Part shown: one piece after another, positions 49,157-60,695 of the stretch
Layout: every line of letters starts with the position of its first letter
Numbering within the stretch: position 1 is the first letter of the stretch
From: Phoenix dactylifera
Lineage: Eukaryota > Streptophyta > Magnoliopsida > Arecales > Arecaceae
NCBI RefSeq assembly: GCF_009389715.1
Contig: NC_052393.1
Span: 3,968,001 to 4,032,000, forward strand
DNA: 64,000 bases
Reading direction: 5' to 3'
Notes under the pieces: generated by a model
Database searches by the model: none
Seen by the model: only the letters and a program-made list of their open reading frames with translations
Told to the model about the DNA's origin: nothing
Position numbers and translations under genes: made by a program

Positions 49157-49637
49157 GGGCTCGTTTGGTTCGCGGGAAAAGAAGGGGGGAAAGTGTGGTC
49201 AACGGAAAAGTAATGAGATGCCTCTTGTTTGGTTGGAGTTTTCAAAGGAGAGAGAAGGGAAAGTTATATTCCCATGGGAATGTGATTCCCACATTTCATG
49301 GGAAAGTCTTTCCCATGAGAAACATGGGAAAGTTACTTTCCCATGAGGCGGGAATCACTCCATTTTTACTTTTTCCCAAAAAGTCCTTTCAGCATTAAAG
49401 AAGCATTAAAGAGGCATTAAAAACCTAATTTTTATTAAGGGCATAATAGGAATTATATATAACTTTCCTAGGAAAGTGGATGGCCAACCAAACATAAGCA
49501 CCTTGGAAATTTGTCACTTTCCCATGGTCAACCAAACATGCCAAAAGTACTTTCCTAGGCATCCTCTTCCTAGGAATTTGTTTCCCAGAAATCATATTTC
49601 TAGGAAGGAAAATGCTTCCCGCGAACCAAACGAGCCC
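49157..49637. mobile_element. Tourist-like (PIF/Harbinger) MITE, 481 bp
   Basis: Ends are perfect inverted repeats of at least 20 bases (GGGCTCGTTTGGTTCGCGGG at the left, its complement at the right). The flanks are TTA at 49154-49156 and 49638-49640, the target duplication of PIF/Harbinger elements. Subterminal sequence is rich in GGGAAAGT and its complement. Copy 2 of the duplicated block has a single TTA at the matching place (about 59747-59751), giving a clean empty site. No coding capacity, so it depends on a transposase elsewhere. Confidence 0.93.
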
Positions 49638-50590
49638 TTAATGGATTTTGATGTTCTTTCTTTACAATGAGCTCTTCTCTTGACTTCATCATGAATGCTT
49701 TCTATTAGGAAGCCTCATGGCAGTAACCATTGCAGCGGATGCTCTATTTTTGTGAATCCTTTCATGTTGGCTTTAATTCGAGTTTCAACGACATTTGATT
49801 CATTAGAGCACAACCTTTTAAAATGGGCTTCCTTGGAAACATCAAAACAAGGTACATTAATCTACATGCTTTTCACTTATGCGTTGTTTCGTTCACATAT
49901 CGCCATCGGTTTTTGTCTGCTGTTTCGTTGTTGTCTTGTGCTTTCCTGCATCCATTTCCGCAGTTGGTATCTGCAATGTTTCAGTTAATTTGACAAATTG
50001 TGACTTGTTAAGCATTCGATCACATCGAGTTTATATGTAAACAGTAGATAATACACATCAAGATCTTGATAGAACATCTTGACGAGCTGACCCCAAGGTT
50101 GACCCAGGGGATACACCTGCTTTGTACTTTAATGATCCACCTTAATGTGATTGTCCTCGCATGATACACTGATTACTAGCTTTATGATACACAACTTTAA
50201 CAGCATAGGTTCAATTCTTCTAAATTTTGGAAAGTGTGGTTTACTACAATGTCATGCTTTCACCTCCCCCAAATTTCCATAATATTTGCATTTTCCTTTT
50301 TAACCCTTTTCTATCCGGTTCTAGTTGGGTATCCTGACCTGAAAGGTCATTGCATTGTTAGAATATGCGAAGTACTTTGATCGGCTCTAGGAACTTATTT
50401 TAATGGCTTCTGGAAGTGATTCCTTCAGAGCTTTGTTCCTTATGATTATAACTAGCTTGTGACTCATCAAACATTCTTAATATTTCCTTGCCTAGCTACT
50501 TTAACCAACAACAATTACTTTCTGATGTACTTTTTTTTTTTGGTGTCCAAACTCAAAGTTAAACTTAGAGGAAATTGTGAGGACCGTACA

Positions 50591-50900
50591 TAATCAAAAA
50601 ATTTAAATAATATCCTCTAACTAGCTTTTTTTAGATGAAGTTGTAGATTATTACAAATGATATCAGAGTGGATCCGGTTCATAATCTATGTTAACTAAAA
50701 ACCACTGCAGCACAGATTATTTGAAGTAGTAGATCTTAGGTACTTATGCAAGATCGAAAATTTCAAATAATATCTTGTTAGCCATTTTAGATGAAGTTCT
50801 AAATTATTATAGAAACATTGTATGCTTCAATAAATGTTGTTGCCTCTGACAATGTTATGGTTGCGCATCAAAGCATTCGTTTCAATGTCTATGTGCTGTA
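50591..50900 (+). repeat. Degenerate TRIM-like repeat pair
   Basis: Two diverged copies of a phrase (AATAATATC..., then TTTAGATGAAGTT) lie at about 50605-50645 and 50765-50795. Between them TGATATCAGAGT (about 50660) is a mutated tRNA-Met primer-binding site. The layout matches an old TRIM remnant. The right limit is uncertain. Confidence 0.4.
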
Positions 50901-51307
50901 AATTTGGTTAACCACATTGATTCAAAAAGAAAAATTCCAGCTTGGTAGGTCCTTCTGTAATGCCAAAGTATATAATGGCAATGTAGGATCCATGGTTTTA
51001 TCCCATTTGGTTACCAATCCTTTGTATCACCACCGTTAATCAAGACAGTTTGCGGCTGTGATCTTAGATCCGGTTGCAATGCGAGTATTGGCTCTCTCTC
51101 GGTCATTTGATTATGGAAATTAGTAAAATAGTCGGTGGAGCGGAAAGCCGGGTTTTATATGTTCGTTTCGTACGTAGCTGTGTTCTTGCAAGAATCGGAA
51201 GGGCGCGATCTCGATCAAGAAACCCAACCAAGAAAAAGAAACCCTATAGGCTCATCCCGTTTCCACCACCACCTCCACCTCCACCTCCTTTTCTCCGAGC
51301 GGCAACA

Positions 51308-52543
51308 ATGGCGTCCGGCGAAACAAGCAGCAGGAGGTGGGTCACCCGATGGCCCGATCTCCCTACCGATATCCTGGACGTCATCGTCAAGAAGCTCACC
51401 CGCGCCTCCGATTACCTCCGCTTCCGTTGCGTCTGCAAGTCCTGGCGCTCCTTCGCCAAACCCACCAATCTTCCCTCCCACCTCCCTCTCCTCATGCTCC
51501 CCTACGACCCCCGCTCCCCACGCCGTCACGTTCTCAGCCTCCCCACCAGGGAGATCCGCGCTCTCCCCATCCCCGACCTCGTCCACAAAGTAACCCTCGC
51601 CTCCTCCCGCGGCTGGCTTCTCCTGCTCGACCTCGTCCCCGCGGGCGGACGCCTCTTCTTGCTGAACCCCCTCACCGGGGCCCAAGTCCAGCTTCCTCCC
51701 ACCGATGGTTTCTTCCACCTGACCGGCTTCGAATTCAATCAGGTCCTTGGGGAGTTTCTGAGCATCAGACGCGGCAACGGCTCCACCATGAGCCCCCTCC
51801 ATTACTCGGTCATTTTCCCGTGGAAGGCGTTCTTGCTTTTGAGCCCGAACGTGGACCCGAGGGATTCCGTGGTGGTGATCGCCGAGTGCTACCGTAACTC
51901 CCGTGAAATCGCCTTCTGTAAATTGGGAGATGAATCATGGACCGTGATGAATACCGGTTTGGTCACTGAGCTCGTCTCCATGGCGCACCATGAGGGGAGC
52001 CTCTATATGACCGACATGCAAAACAATGCTTCGGTTTGTAAAATTGCTTCCCCTTCGAACCCTGAGCCGATCAATTTGCCGAATATTGATCTTGAGGAGT
52101 GTCATCTGTTTTTCGTGACAACATCTACGCAGCTGTTGTTATTTGTCCAATATCATGTAGGTCTTATCCCCGATGATGCTGATTTTGATGATGAACATTT
52201 CGATCATTGTTTTGGAATATTTGAGTTGAAGCAGGGGAACGCACCCGGATGGCATACGATCGAAGGCATTCATGGCAACAAACTGTACATAGCAATGGAG
52301 CTATTTCCGGCCTACCTTGTTTTCGGTTGGGCTATTCCTGGACGCATAGGAGATTGCATTTTCTATAGCAGGGCTTCTGGCCTTTCATATAGACAGCTGA
52401 AGAGCGATTTTCATGAAATGAATGCTTTCAATTTCGAGACCGGCAACTATGTTCGTATAGTTCGTACTTGGGGGGCATCACCCTCAGATAAGTGGCTGCC
52501 TCCTGCTTGGATCGAGCTCAATCTCTGCAAAATGTTGGAATAG
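51308..52543 (+). CDS. F-box protein with C-terminal DUF295-type domain, intronless
   Basis: A likely substrate-receptor subunit of an SCF ubiquitin ligase: the F-box binds the SKP1-type adaptor and the C-terminal part would recognise a target, which is unknown. Seen: 411 residues in one exon; F-box at about 14-55 (WPDLPTDILDVIVKKL, then RFRCVCKSWRSF). A propeller-like region follows with SSRGWLLLLDL and LFLLNPLTG, as in plant F-box/DUF295 proteins. The C-terminal GDCIFYSRAS and MNAFNFETG resemble the end of DUF295. The ATG at 51308 is chosen because the F-box starts shortly after it. The open frame extends upstream to 51074 but reads as leader (Pro-rich (CCACCT)n at 51267-51290). Coding DNA is GC-rich at the 5' end, as in many monocot genes. 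It is flanked on both sides by copies of a duplicated block. No damage was seen. Confidence 0.9.
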   Translation: MASGETSSRRWVTRWPDLPTDILDVIVKKLTRASDYLRFRCVCKSWRSFAKPTNLPSHLPLLMLPYDPRSPRRHVLSLPTREIRALPIPDLVHKVTLASSRGWLLLLDLVPAGGRLFLLNPLTGAQVQLPPTDGFFHLTGFEFNQVLGEFLSIRRGNGSTMSPLHYSVIFPWKAFLLLSPNVDPRDSVVVIAECYRNSREIAFCKLGDESWTVMNTGLVTELVSMAHHEGSLYMTDMQNNASVCKIASPSNPEPINLPNIDLEECHLFFVTTSTQLLLFVQYHVGLIPDDADFDDEHFDHCFGIFELKQGNAPGWHTIEGIHGNKLYIAMELFPAYLVFGWAIPGRIGDCIFYSRASGLSYRQLKSDFHEMNAFNFETGNYVRIVRTWGASPSDKWLPPAWIELNLCKMLE

Positions 52544-54659
52544 AGTCCAGTGCGGGTAATGCTTGAAAACCATCTTCTATACTTTAGATTTATTTTACAG
52601 TCTTGGTTAATTATCTGATTAGATGTGAGATGGCATTGTGTGGCTTCCTGAAAATATTTTCTGGAAAAGGAAAATAACATTGATTCCGAACTAAAATTGT
52701 AGTTTGATGATATTGCAGTTAATGGCTTATGCTCTGCCAATTAGACAATCATTCCTACAGCACAGTTTTGCACTTAAACTGCTGAGCTGAAATATTTGAT
52801 CTGCTGTACTTTTCCTCGTAATGTTATTGAACAAGCAGCTTAGTGCTGATACATTCATAATCTCATATGCCTTGATAGAAATTTTGACTTGGCATGAGGA
52901 TACAATGCACGGTTGCTTTCTGCAATCCCCTATATAGAACAATGATTTGCTTAATGTGATTGTCCTCTCATGACACTTTTGATTCTTAGCTATATGAGAC
53001 AGAAGTTTCAATATTTCAATATTTATCCTTTTTTTTTTTTAATTCTTGAAAGGTGATGTTGGACTCACTAAAATTTTAGTTGAGTGATGCTTCAGTAAAT
53101 CATGCTTTATGAACTTAGGCATGGGATAGGTGCGTTTGAAGTCCTTAATTCTTTGCTTTTCAGTTTGTTTTATCCTTTTCAGTTTCAATCTCCTTTGAAA
53201 TCATGCAATGACAATGCTTTATAAGTAAAGAAGTTTAATTAGGTTTAGGAATTAGATTGATGCGCCCATTGCTTTTTGTGTTCATAATGGTTTCCACGAG
53301 CCATTGCTTTGTAGGTTTATTTATCCTTACTACCTAGCTTGTGGCTCAATAATTTATATTACACAAGCCTTCACTCTTCAAACATTTTTTGCTTTAACAA
53401 TTAATTACATTTTAGTCATGTATGTTAAAGTTCTTACCCCACCGAATCTACATCATTTGTTATCAAAGCTCAAAAGCAATATAAGAGGAGCCATTTCATA
53501 CAGACAAACAATTTTCTAGTTGAGTTCATAATTTGCTAAGTTGGGCTGCTTAAAAGGCTATTTGGTGCGTAATGTTTTTTTCTTAAGTCATGCATGCTTA
53601 ATGTATGAAATAGTAGTGAATCCCATGCTTTGTCTATAGACCCTAATATAGGCTAATCTTGGACAAGTTTCTTAGTTTTAATAATGCAAACTTTTAAGTA
53701 TTTTCAGACCCACAAAAAAAGGAAGAAAAGTAGAACTGAAAATGCAAGGGCATGTGAAACCATGAAAGAACATGGTCCAGAAAAAGAAAACCAAATAATA
53801 CCTTTCGGCTAGCCATTTTGGGTATATATGGAGAAAATTATGTTGATGCTACACTATTTTCTTGTTATTTTATCCTTTCTGCAAGACACCCACGCTTTTG
53901 TCAGATAAAGGTGATCCTACTTATTAAAGAAAGGCAAGAAAGTGTTGCAATGCATTTTTGCTGTTTGATATTACCAAATCAAGGATGAAGAAAGCATGTT
54001 GGAGACACTGGAATATTCAGATTATCCTATCATTTTGTTAAAAATTCATTTTGGAGCAACTCCAGCTCGATGTATCCAACATCTGAGACTCTGAGGATTA
54101 TCTGACCATCAAGTTTAGTTTGATTTCTTTGAGTCTTTTTCGTGCATCATCTCCATAATCGAAGTTAAGTTTGAATTTTTAAGTCTTTGCCGTGCATGAT
54201 CGCCATAATCACTTCCTATATTCTGTGATGAAATATCTTAAACATTCATTACAGAAACCCTTTCAATCTATAAAAGTCTCTGTTTTTCTCATTTAGTTGT
54301 TTTCCACAGATAGATTCTAGACTCTTTGGTATATCTTCTTCATTAGTTTTTCAAGGAGATGCCGTGTGTAGTTTGTAAAAAAATATTTTTTATTACGTTC
54401 CACATCTGATGCTTTTCTCTGGTTCGTTTTCTCCCTTGAACTGATAATGAATGGCTGATCTTTGCAGGACCTGCAAAAGCTTGAACCTAGGTGTAGCAGA
54501 CAAGTCAAGCTTGAATCTGGGAAGAGGCAACCTTTGCTGAAGTAGCACAAATGCGTATATTTGTTGCAGTTCTAGAATGTTTTTGTTATTTTTTTTTTCC
54601 ACTTTTTTTTTCTAGTTCTTTTACTAGTTGAGAATGTCCTCTCCCTGTATGAAAGTCCG
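52544..54659. other. F-box gene 3' flank, containing an old third copy of the block's non-coding flank
   Basis: No gene. Parts resemble 50148-50560 and 60255-60600: TGTGATTGTCCTC(T/G)CATGA near 52956, and CTAGCTTGTG(G/A)CTCA near 53336. The likeness is patchy, so this copy is older than the other two. The open frames at 53304-53519 and 54317-54602 lack motifs. Confidence 0.5.
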
Positions 54660-57100
54660 CTTTTTGGCTGCTCGAATTTTTCTTTTCTTTTTCTTTTCCC
54701 TCTTTTGTCTTTTCTTTTTTCTACATGAGCGAGACTGAGATCAAGGTCTTAGCGGCGAGTTGGTCGTCCGACCAATCTCCTCGAGTTCGGCATTCCTCAC
54801 ATCCCAGTGTAGCTAAGCCCAAAGTCCACTCTGGCTTAGAACACGAGGTGTCAGTCCTCAGCCAAGAGGAAATGGACTTGCTCCGAGCTCAATACTTCGT
54901 TCCTCCTAAGTTCACTTTTGAGCTCACCAGACCCGAGTACTGGGTAACTAGTCCTCCTCCTTCTCGGTTCGACTTGTATGAGGAAACTTTCGAGGCTGGG
55001 ATTAGATTGCCTCTCCACCCTTTTATCATCCAGTTGATGAGGGTTTATAGCTTCATCCAGACCTAACTGGTTTCGAACTCATGGCGGGTTGTCGTAGGTT
55101 TTCTTGCTCTCTATTTTCTTTATAACATCCATGCTTCGGTTTCTTTCTTCTAGGGATGCTTTACTTTAAAGAGGCATCCCCGAAAAAGTAATTAGTGATA
55201 TTTTTCTTCTCGGAAAGGACCATCAATTAATCCGAGGTACTCCTTTGAGAGCATGACAGTTTGAGACCCTGTAAAGGACACCTTGGAGGTCTTTGAACTG
55301 ACCTCCACAGTTGTCCGATGACGATCAGGGATCTTTGGACACTCTTCTTAAATTGAAGATTCGTCTGTTACAAGAACTGTTATCCAAGGAGACACTAATT
55401 AATATTGTCTTGAGCCCAGCCGGCCTTTAGGATAAAATTCCTTAGATTTTTAATCTTTTCACCTCATCGTTAAGTTCTATTGTCTAACATTCTTCTCAGC
55501 CTTGCAGTTGTTGTAGCTATGAAGGCCGACCTATTATTGATTCGAAAAGCTATGCGCAAGAGAGCAGCTGCGACATTTGGGGGTGAAACTCCTTAGAAGA
55601 AGACGAATTGAGAATTTACTTCGAGTTTTTTCGAGGCCATGGTTGAGGCCTCTGTTCCTAAGGTCTCTATTCCTGAGGTGCTGGAACCTCGGCCAGAAAG
55701 TGTAGAGCTCAACCTTGAGGTCGAGATCATGTCATCCATCAGGTCGGCTCTTCCAGAAGGGCTTGTCCTTGCCTAGCTGGCCACCATCGCTCTGATTGCC
55801 TATCCAACATCATATGATGCTACTACCTCACCCCAAGCTGTTCCAATTTCATCAGCTTCACTAGAACATAGCTATGTAGCTTCGTCCTCCACACCGAGCT
55901 CCTTGGGTCGTGCTGCCTCTGAGTTCTCCATCCTGAGGTGGTTGGTTAAAGCTTCAAACTCTGCTTTGTTGTCTCCTCGGGTGGCCAGAGACATAGTTCA
56001 TGCTATTTTTTTTTAGCTGTAGGGTGATAAAAGTATCGTAAGATCTGTCCATGTCAATAACTTAATTGACAGGACTTTCACCTTGGTCATCCAGATAAGT
56101 TTCTATACTAATATTTTATAAAGTGTTTTACTTCGGACATTGATCACTTCTTTTCTGCAACATGACCATGAGGCTTGTTATATGTACGAGGCCGTTATGA
56201 TGCTTAGTCATCATGTCTCAGATGTTGAGGCGAAATGGAAGGCTTTCGAGCAGAAAGTTGCCGAGGTTAAGGGCCAATCTTGAGCAGGTAGAGGAGCGAG
56301 CTTGGCTAGCTGAGGAGAGGGCGAGGAAGGTTGAGGAAAAGATTGAGTCAGTAGAGGTGTAAGCCTTGGCTGCACGAACTCATGCAATTATTTCCGACAG
56401 CCATCTTTTTGAGGCTAGGGAGGCCTTCTTGGCATCCGAACAACAAGTAGCGAAGCTATTTACGAATATTGGTCAGGCCGAGTAGGAGGATGTCAAGGCC
56501 ATGGAGATGGCTGGTAGGGCTGAAGAGAGGGCCACTCGGGCGGTTGAGGAGTTCTTTGCTTTGGATAAATTTAAGGCAGATTCTATTGGGAATGACACCG
56601 ATGCCTTTGCAAAAGGCTTCGAAGACTGTCGAGCTCAAATCCTTCGACTTTACTTTAAGATGGATTTCAATAGCCTTTATATTGACCTCGACGATGAAGT
56701 GGATGACGAGGATGAGGATGGCGATGACGAAGAGTTAAGCTTTTTTCTTTTTTGGTTCACTTGGATTTGTCGAGCTTATTGTATCTTGTTTTGGTTCGAG
56801 TATTTTGAGTTTATTTACAAACTCCTCCAAGTAATGAAAAATGAAATTTCTCTAAGTACTTGAATTCGGTTTGCACAATTTGTCTTGTTTGAGTTCGATT
56901 GATTGTACCAAACTTCTTTCTTTTGATGCCTCTTCTTAGGCTTAATTCCAATCAGAGGATCGGCGAGGATCCCCAGCCAACATTGGGTTTTCCGCATATG
57001 AGATTCTGGAGTTCATCCCCAAATCAAATTCCGAGTGAACTCGGCTTACGGAAGTTTTGGACGTGTTCAAAATGTCTCCACGAGAGTAGCTAGTTTCGTT
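54660..57100 (+). pseudogene. Gypsy-type retroelement gag-like gene, relic copy 2
   Basis: Frame 54725-55066 has the same domain start as copy 1 (EEMDLLRAQYFVPPKFTFEL) and continues to MRVYSFIQT. The next domain part is present but shifted and stopped near 55150-55230. The linker (about 55560-55770) and coiled coil (about 56200-56450) follow. The frame 56501-56863 then keeps FAKGFEDCRAQILRL and an Asp/Glu-rich tail (DLDDEVDDEDEDGDDEE). Longer and less deleted than copy 1, but not functional. The C-terminal part aligns with the third relative (FDNCCLQVQQF...NLNSL), which supports a common family. Confidence 0.72.
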
Positions 57101-57488
57101 ACCGAGCTCTCCTTGACCTCAGAGGTCTTAAATCGGGGCTCAAGGATTCTTGGGATATCCGTGATCTTTTATCTCAGTTGGACATATTAGTTATACTTGA
57201 CCGATCTAAAAGATAAAAATATAACAAGTCTTCAATGGGAATGAACTTGGGATACAATGAATCGCATTGGTAATATATGCGTAATTTTTTAGAGTTCTAA
57301 AAATGACCTGCCTTTAGTTGGAAAGTTGCCATATGAATTCCAACAAAGTTAAAAGTGTTGAATATTTTCTCCATTATTTTTAATAAATTTTAAATAAATA
57401 ATAAGTACTCTCACTATTATGATTGGCTCTGTCCACTTTTTTTCCTATCCTCCCAATTACTACGGCAATATATAATAACTACCTAACC

Positions 57489-59632
57489 TGTCATGCCCCC
57501 GGCCCAAGATCTCGAGCCGGGGGTCCGCGCCAACCGCCGCACACCCGTAGGGAACTCTCCCCACGAGCATGCAAGGCATCTTAACAAAACATCTTAATTA
57601 TATAACTAAAATAATTTAGCTGAAATAAATGCAATCTTATTCCATTGACTGACACAAATTATAAAGTCTCACAGTTCTCAATGCGCAGCGGAAAATAAAG
57701 ATAGAACATTAATTTAAATAAAACCTAATCTAAGATAACTTGTGTCATAATTCTTTTATTCGCTCTTCCATATTGTAAAACCTCGGATTGAGCTAATTCT
57801 TCGGATCTGTAAAAAACAACAAGAAATCGTATAATGAGCTAGACTCCCAGTAAGTAATAAACACCTTAACTAGTCAATTCATATAATAACATAAAATATA
57901 AATACAAATTACAATGAATCAACATAATAACATAATCAATTTCTTTTCAAACACAAATTCGTTGAAATCCGTATCTTTCAAATATCCATATGCATAATCA
58001 TAAATCTAATTCAAAACAAATCACATTTAACTCAACAGCCTTTAACTACGACCACATTTATATCCTGTGGCTAGGCCAGAAATAGAACCACACTTATACC
58101 CTGCGGAGTAGGCCAGAATACCGCACTTATACCCTACAGAGTGGGCCAGAATACCGCATTTATATCCTGCGGTGGGGTCAGAATTGCCAATGCATAATCC
58201 CCAATTGGCAGGGTCCAGAACATAGTCAGGCTGAGAGTTCTAAATCTGATGCACACCAAAATTCTTTTTGTAACATAATAGGTATATCATAATTCGATCT
58301 AAATATGAATATACGATGCAAGAACAGTAAATATAGAAATAGTCCGAAAAATATTATTCCATTTCACATATCTATATACCCTACAGAGTGGGCCAGAATA
58401 CCGCATTTATATCCTGCGGTGGGGTCAGAATTGCCAATGCATAATCCCCAATTGGCAGGGTCCAGAACATAGTCAGGCTGAGAGTTCTAAATCTGATGCA
58501 CACCAAAATTCTTTTTGTAACATAATAGGTATATCATAATTCGATCTAAATATGAATATACGATGCAAGAACAGTAAATATAGAAATAGTCCGAAAAATA
58601 TTATTCCATTTCACATATCTATTTTTCATATCAAACCATCATCTCGTAAAATTCATAAATCACATATAAATTCATTAACAATTTATTCGATGCAAAATAA
58701 TATTATATAAATGAAGAGTCTAGAAGGCAGTTCATTACTTACTTTGAACGCGATCCACAGTAAATCCAATTAATCTCACAAATTTCTCGCAGAACCTAAT
58801 ATCCAAAAATCATATTTTTCTTTTAAAATTCATCACAATATATATTTAGAAAACTTAAATTTTAACATTCTCACAGGGCCGACCCTGCAGAAGTGTCTAG
58901 CGCTCCGGGTTTGGATTTGGATTCGGGTTCATACCCGTAAACCACCCTCTCCCTTTATTTATTTATTATTATTATTATCTTTTCTTTTCTTTCCTCCCCC
59001 CCCTTTTTTTTCTTCTTTTCTTCTCTTTTCTCTCCCGACTCCCCCTCTTCTCCTTCGGTGAAACAGGGGGTCCCGTGACCCCCCCCTTCTTCTTCTTCTT
59101 CCCTCCCGGTCGGACTCTGGGGCGGCCATGGTGGCCGGCCCCGACGGTGGCAGGAGGCGGCGGAGCAAGCCCGACCACCCCCTGCGGCTGGCGGCGGCGA
59201 GCACGCCGGCGCTAACGCCTCTAGCCGAAGCGAAGCATCCCTTTTTGGGCCAAAATCCGGCGATCGGCCGGCTCAAAATCACCACCCACCCTAGCTAATC
59301 ACCAAGCAAGGAGAAGGAAAAAGCTTACCTTAGCCCCGACGAAGATCCGACGCCTCCCTTCCTCTTCGGCGGCGATGAAGGAAAAGGGTCACCCGTGCTA
59401 CTTGGCTCTCCCTCTTCCTCTCTCTCTCTCCGGCAATGCGAAGAAAATCTCTCCCCCTTCTCCCTGGCGGCTCTTCTCAGTGGTCTTAAGGAGAGGAAGC
59501 CCTAAAAACAGGGCTTCCTTCTTCTTCGGGATGGAACCAGTCCATCCCGTCGCCTCATGTGCGTCGCACGTGAGGCCGGGGTTTTGGGACTGGGCCGGTC
59601 ATTTGGACCGGGCCCAGTTCCGAAGTCTTACA
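57489..59632. mobile_element. Solo LTR, 2144 bp, with 5-bp target duplication
   Basis: Begins TGTCATGCCCCCGGCC, ends TCTTACA, with TAACC at 57484-57488 and 59633-59637. TG...CA ends plus a 5-bp target duplication define an LTR, and no internal region or second LTR is present, so recombination between LTRs has removed the body. The block copy at 49036-49050 lacks it. It holds short imperfect units of about 36 bases (CCGCA(C/T)TTATA(C/T)CCT...) near 58050-58190, a 247-bp tandem duplication, a GC-rich half with CT tracts (58970-59500) and chance open frames. Superfamily is not provable without coding sequence; the large size suggests gypsy. Confidence 0.92.
58127..58620. repeat. 247-bp tandem duplication inside the solo LTR
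   Basis: Two adjacent units (58127-58373 and 58374-58620) are essentially identical, each starting near TATACCCTACAGAGTGGGCC and ending TTTCACATATCTAT. The near identity implies duplication well after the LTR's own insertion, or unequal exchange at the short 36-base units. Confidence 0.9.
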
Positions 59633-60695
59633 TAACCCATGGCAAGTCTGTTGTCACATCAAGTCATATCCTACTAACCGAACATATTTAGATAACATGT
59701 CATGACATGTTGAAGTATGACATTTATAACAAAGAGCATGTGTGTTATTAATGGATTTTGACGTCCTTTCTTTACAACGAGCTTTTCTCTTGACTTCATC
59801 ATGAATCCTATCTATTAGGAAGCCTCATAGCAGTAACCATTGCAGTGGATGCTCTATTTTCGTCAATCCCTTCATGTTGGCTTTTAAGGCATGCTGCTGC
59901 TTTCGAGTTTCAACGATATTTGATTCATTAGAGCACAGCCTTTTAAAATGGGCTTTCTAGGAAACATCAAAACTACATTAATCTACATGCTTTTCACTTA
60001 TGCGTTGTTTCGTTCACATATCGCCATCGGTTTTTGTCCGCTGTTTCGTTGTTGTCTTGTGCTTTCCTGCATCCATTTCCTCAATAGGTATCTGCAATGT
60101 TTCAGTTAATTTGTTAAGCATACGATCATCACATCGAGTTTATATGTAAACAGTAGATAATATACATCAAGACCTTGATAGAACATCTTGACGAGCTGAC
60201 CCCATGGTTGACACAGGGGATAAACACCTGCTTTGTACTTTAATGATCCACCTTAATGTGATTGTCCTCGCATGATACACTGATTACTAGCTTTATGATG
60301 CACAACTTTAACAGCATAGGTTCGTCACTTCTAAATTTTGGAAAGTGTGGTTTACTACAATGTCGTGCTTTCACCTCCTCCAAATTTCCATAATATTTTC
60401 ATTTTCCTTTTAACCCTGTTCTATCCGGTTCTAGTTGGATATTCTGACCTGAAAGGTCATTGCATTGTTAGAATATGCGAAGTACTTTGATCAGCTCTAG
60501 GAACTTATTTTAATGGTTTCTGGAAGTGATTCCTTCAAAGAGCTTTGTTCTTTATGATTATTACTAGCTTGTGACTCATCAAACTTTCTTAATATTTCCT
60601 TCCTTAGCTACTTTAACCAACAATAATTACCTTCTGGTGTACTGTTTCTTTGGTGTCAAAACTCAAAGCCAATCTTAGAGGAAATTGTGAGGATC

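Larger units (their letters stand above)
46635..50590. repeat. Duplicated block, copy 1
   Basis: Collinear with 54660-60695 from the gag-like relic through about 2 kb of non-coding flank, ending in both copies at GGAAATTGTGAGGA. Differences are mostly indels: a MITE is present only here (49157-49637), the solo LTR only in copy 2, and deletions occur in each. The shared flank 49640-50590 has no gene; short open frames there are chance. Confidence 0.85.
54660..60695. repeat. Duplicated block, copy 2
   Basis: Collinear with 46635-50590 but interrupted by the 2144-bp solo LTR at 57489-59632. The shared non-coding flank resumes at 59638 and runs to about 60695. The MITE of copy 1 is absent. Relative to copy 1 it lacks about 300 bases near 57300 (the part matching 48700-48990). 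Confidence 0.85.

Noticed and set aside
51074..51307. Longer F-box protein starting at 51074
   Set aside because: The extra 78 residues are Arg-, Lys- and Pro-rich leader-like text with a CCACCT microsatellite; the conserved protein starts near the ATG at 51308.
51215..51802. 195-codon minus-strand open frame opposite the F-box gene
   Set aside because: Antisense shadow of a GC-rich coding exon; low-complexity Gly/Glu/Ala composition and no motif.
58050..58190. CRISPR-like short repeats of about 36 bases
   Set aside because: The units are adjacent and imperfect without distinct spacers, inside a plant LTR; a minisatellite.
58959..59285. Basic, Arg/Lys-rich minus-strand protein
   Set aside because: Lies inside the solo LTR over CT/GA tracts; low complexity.
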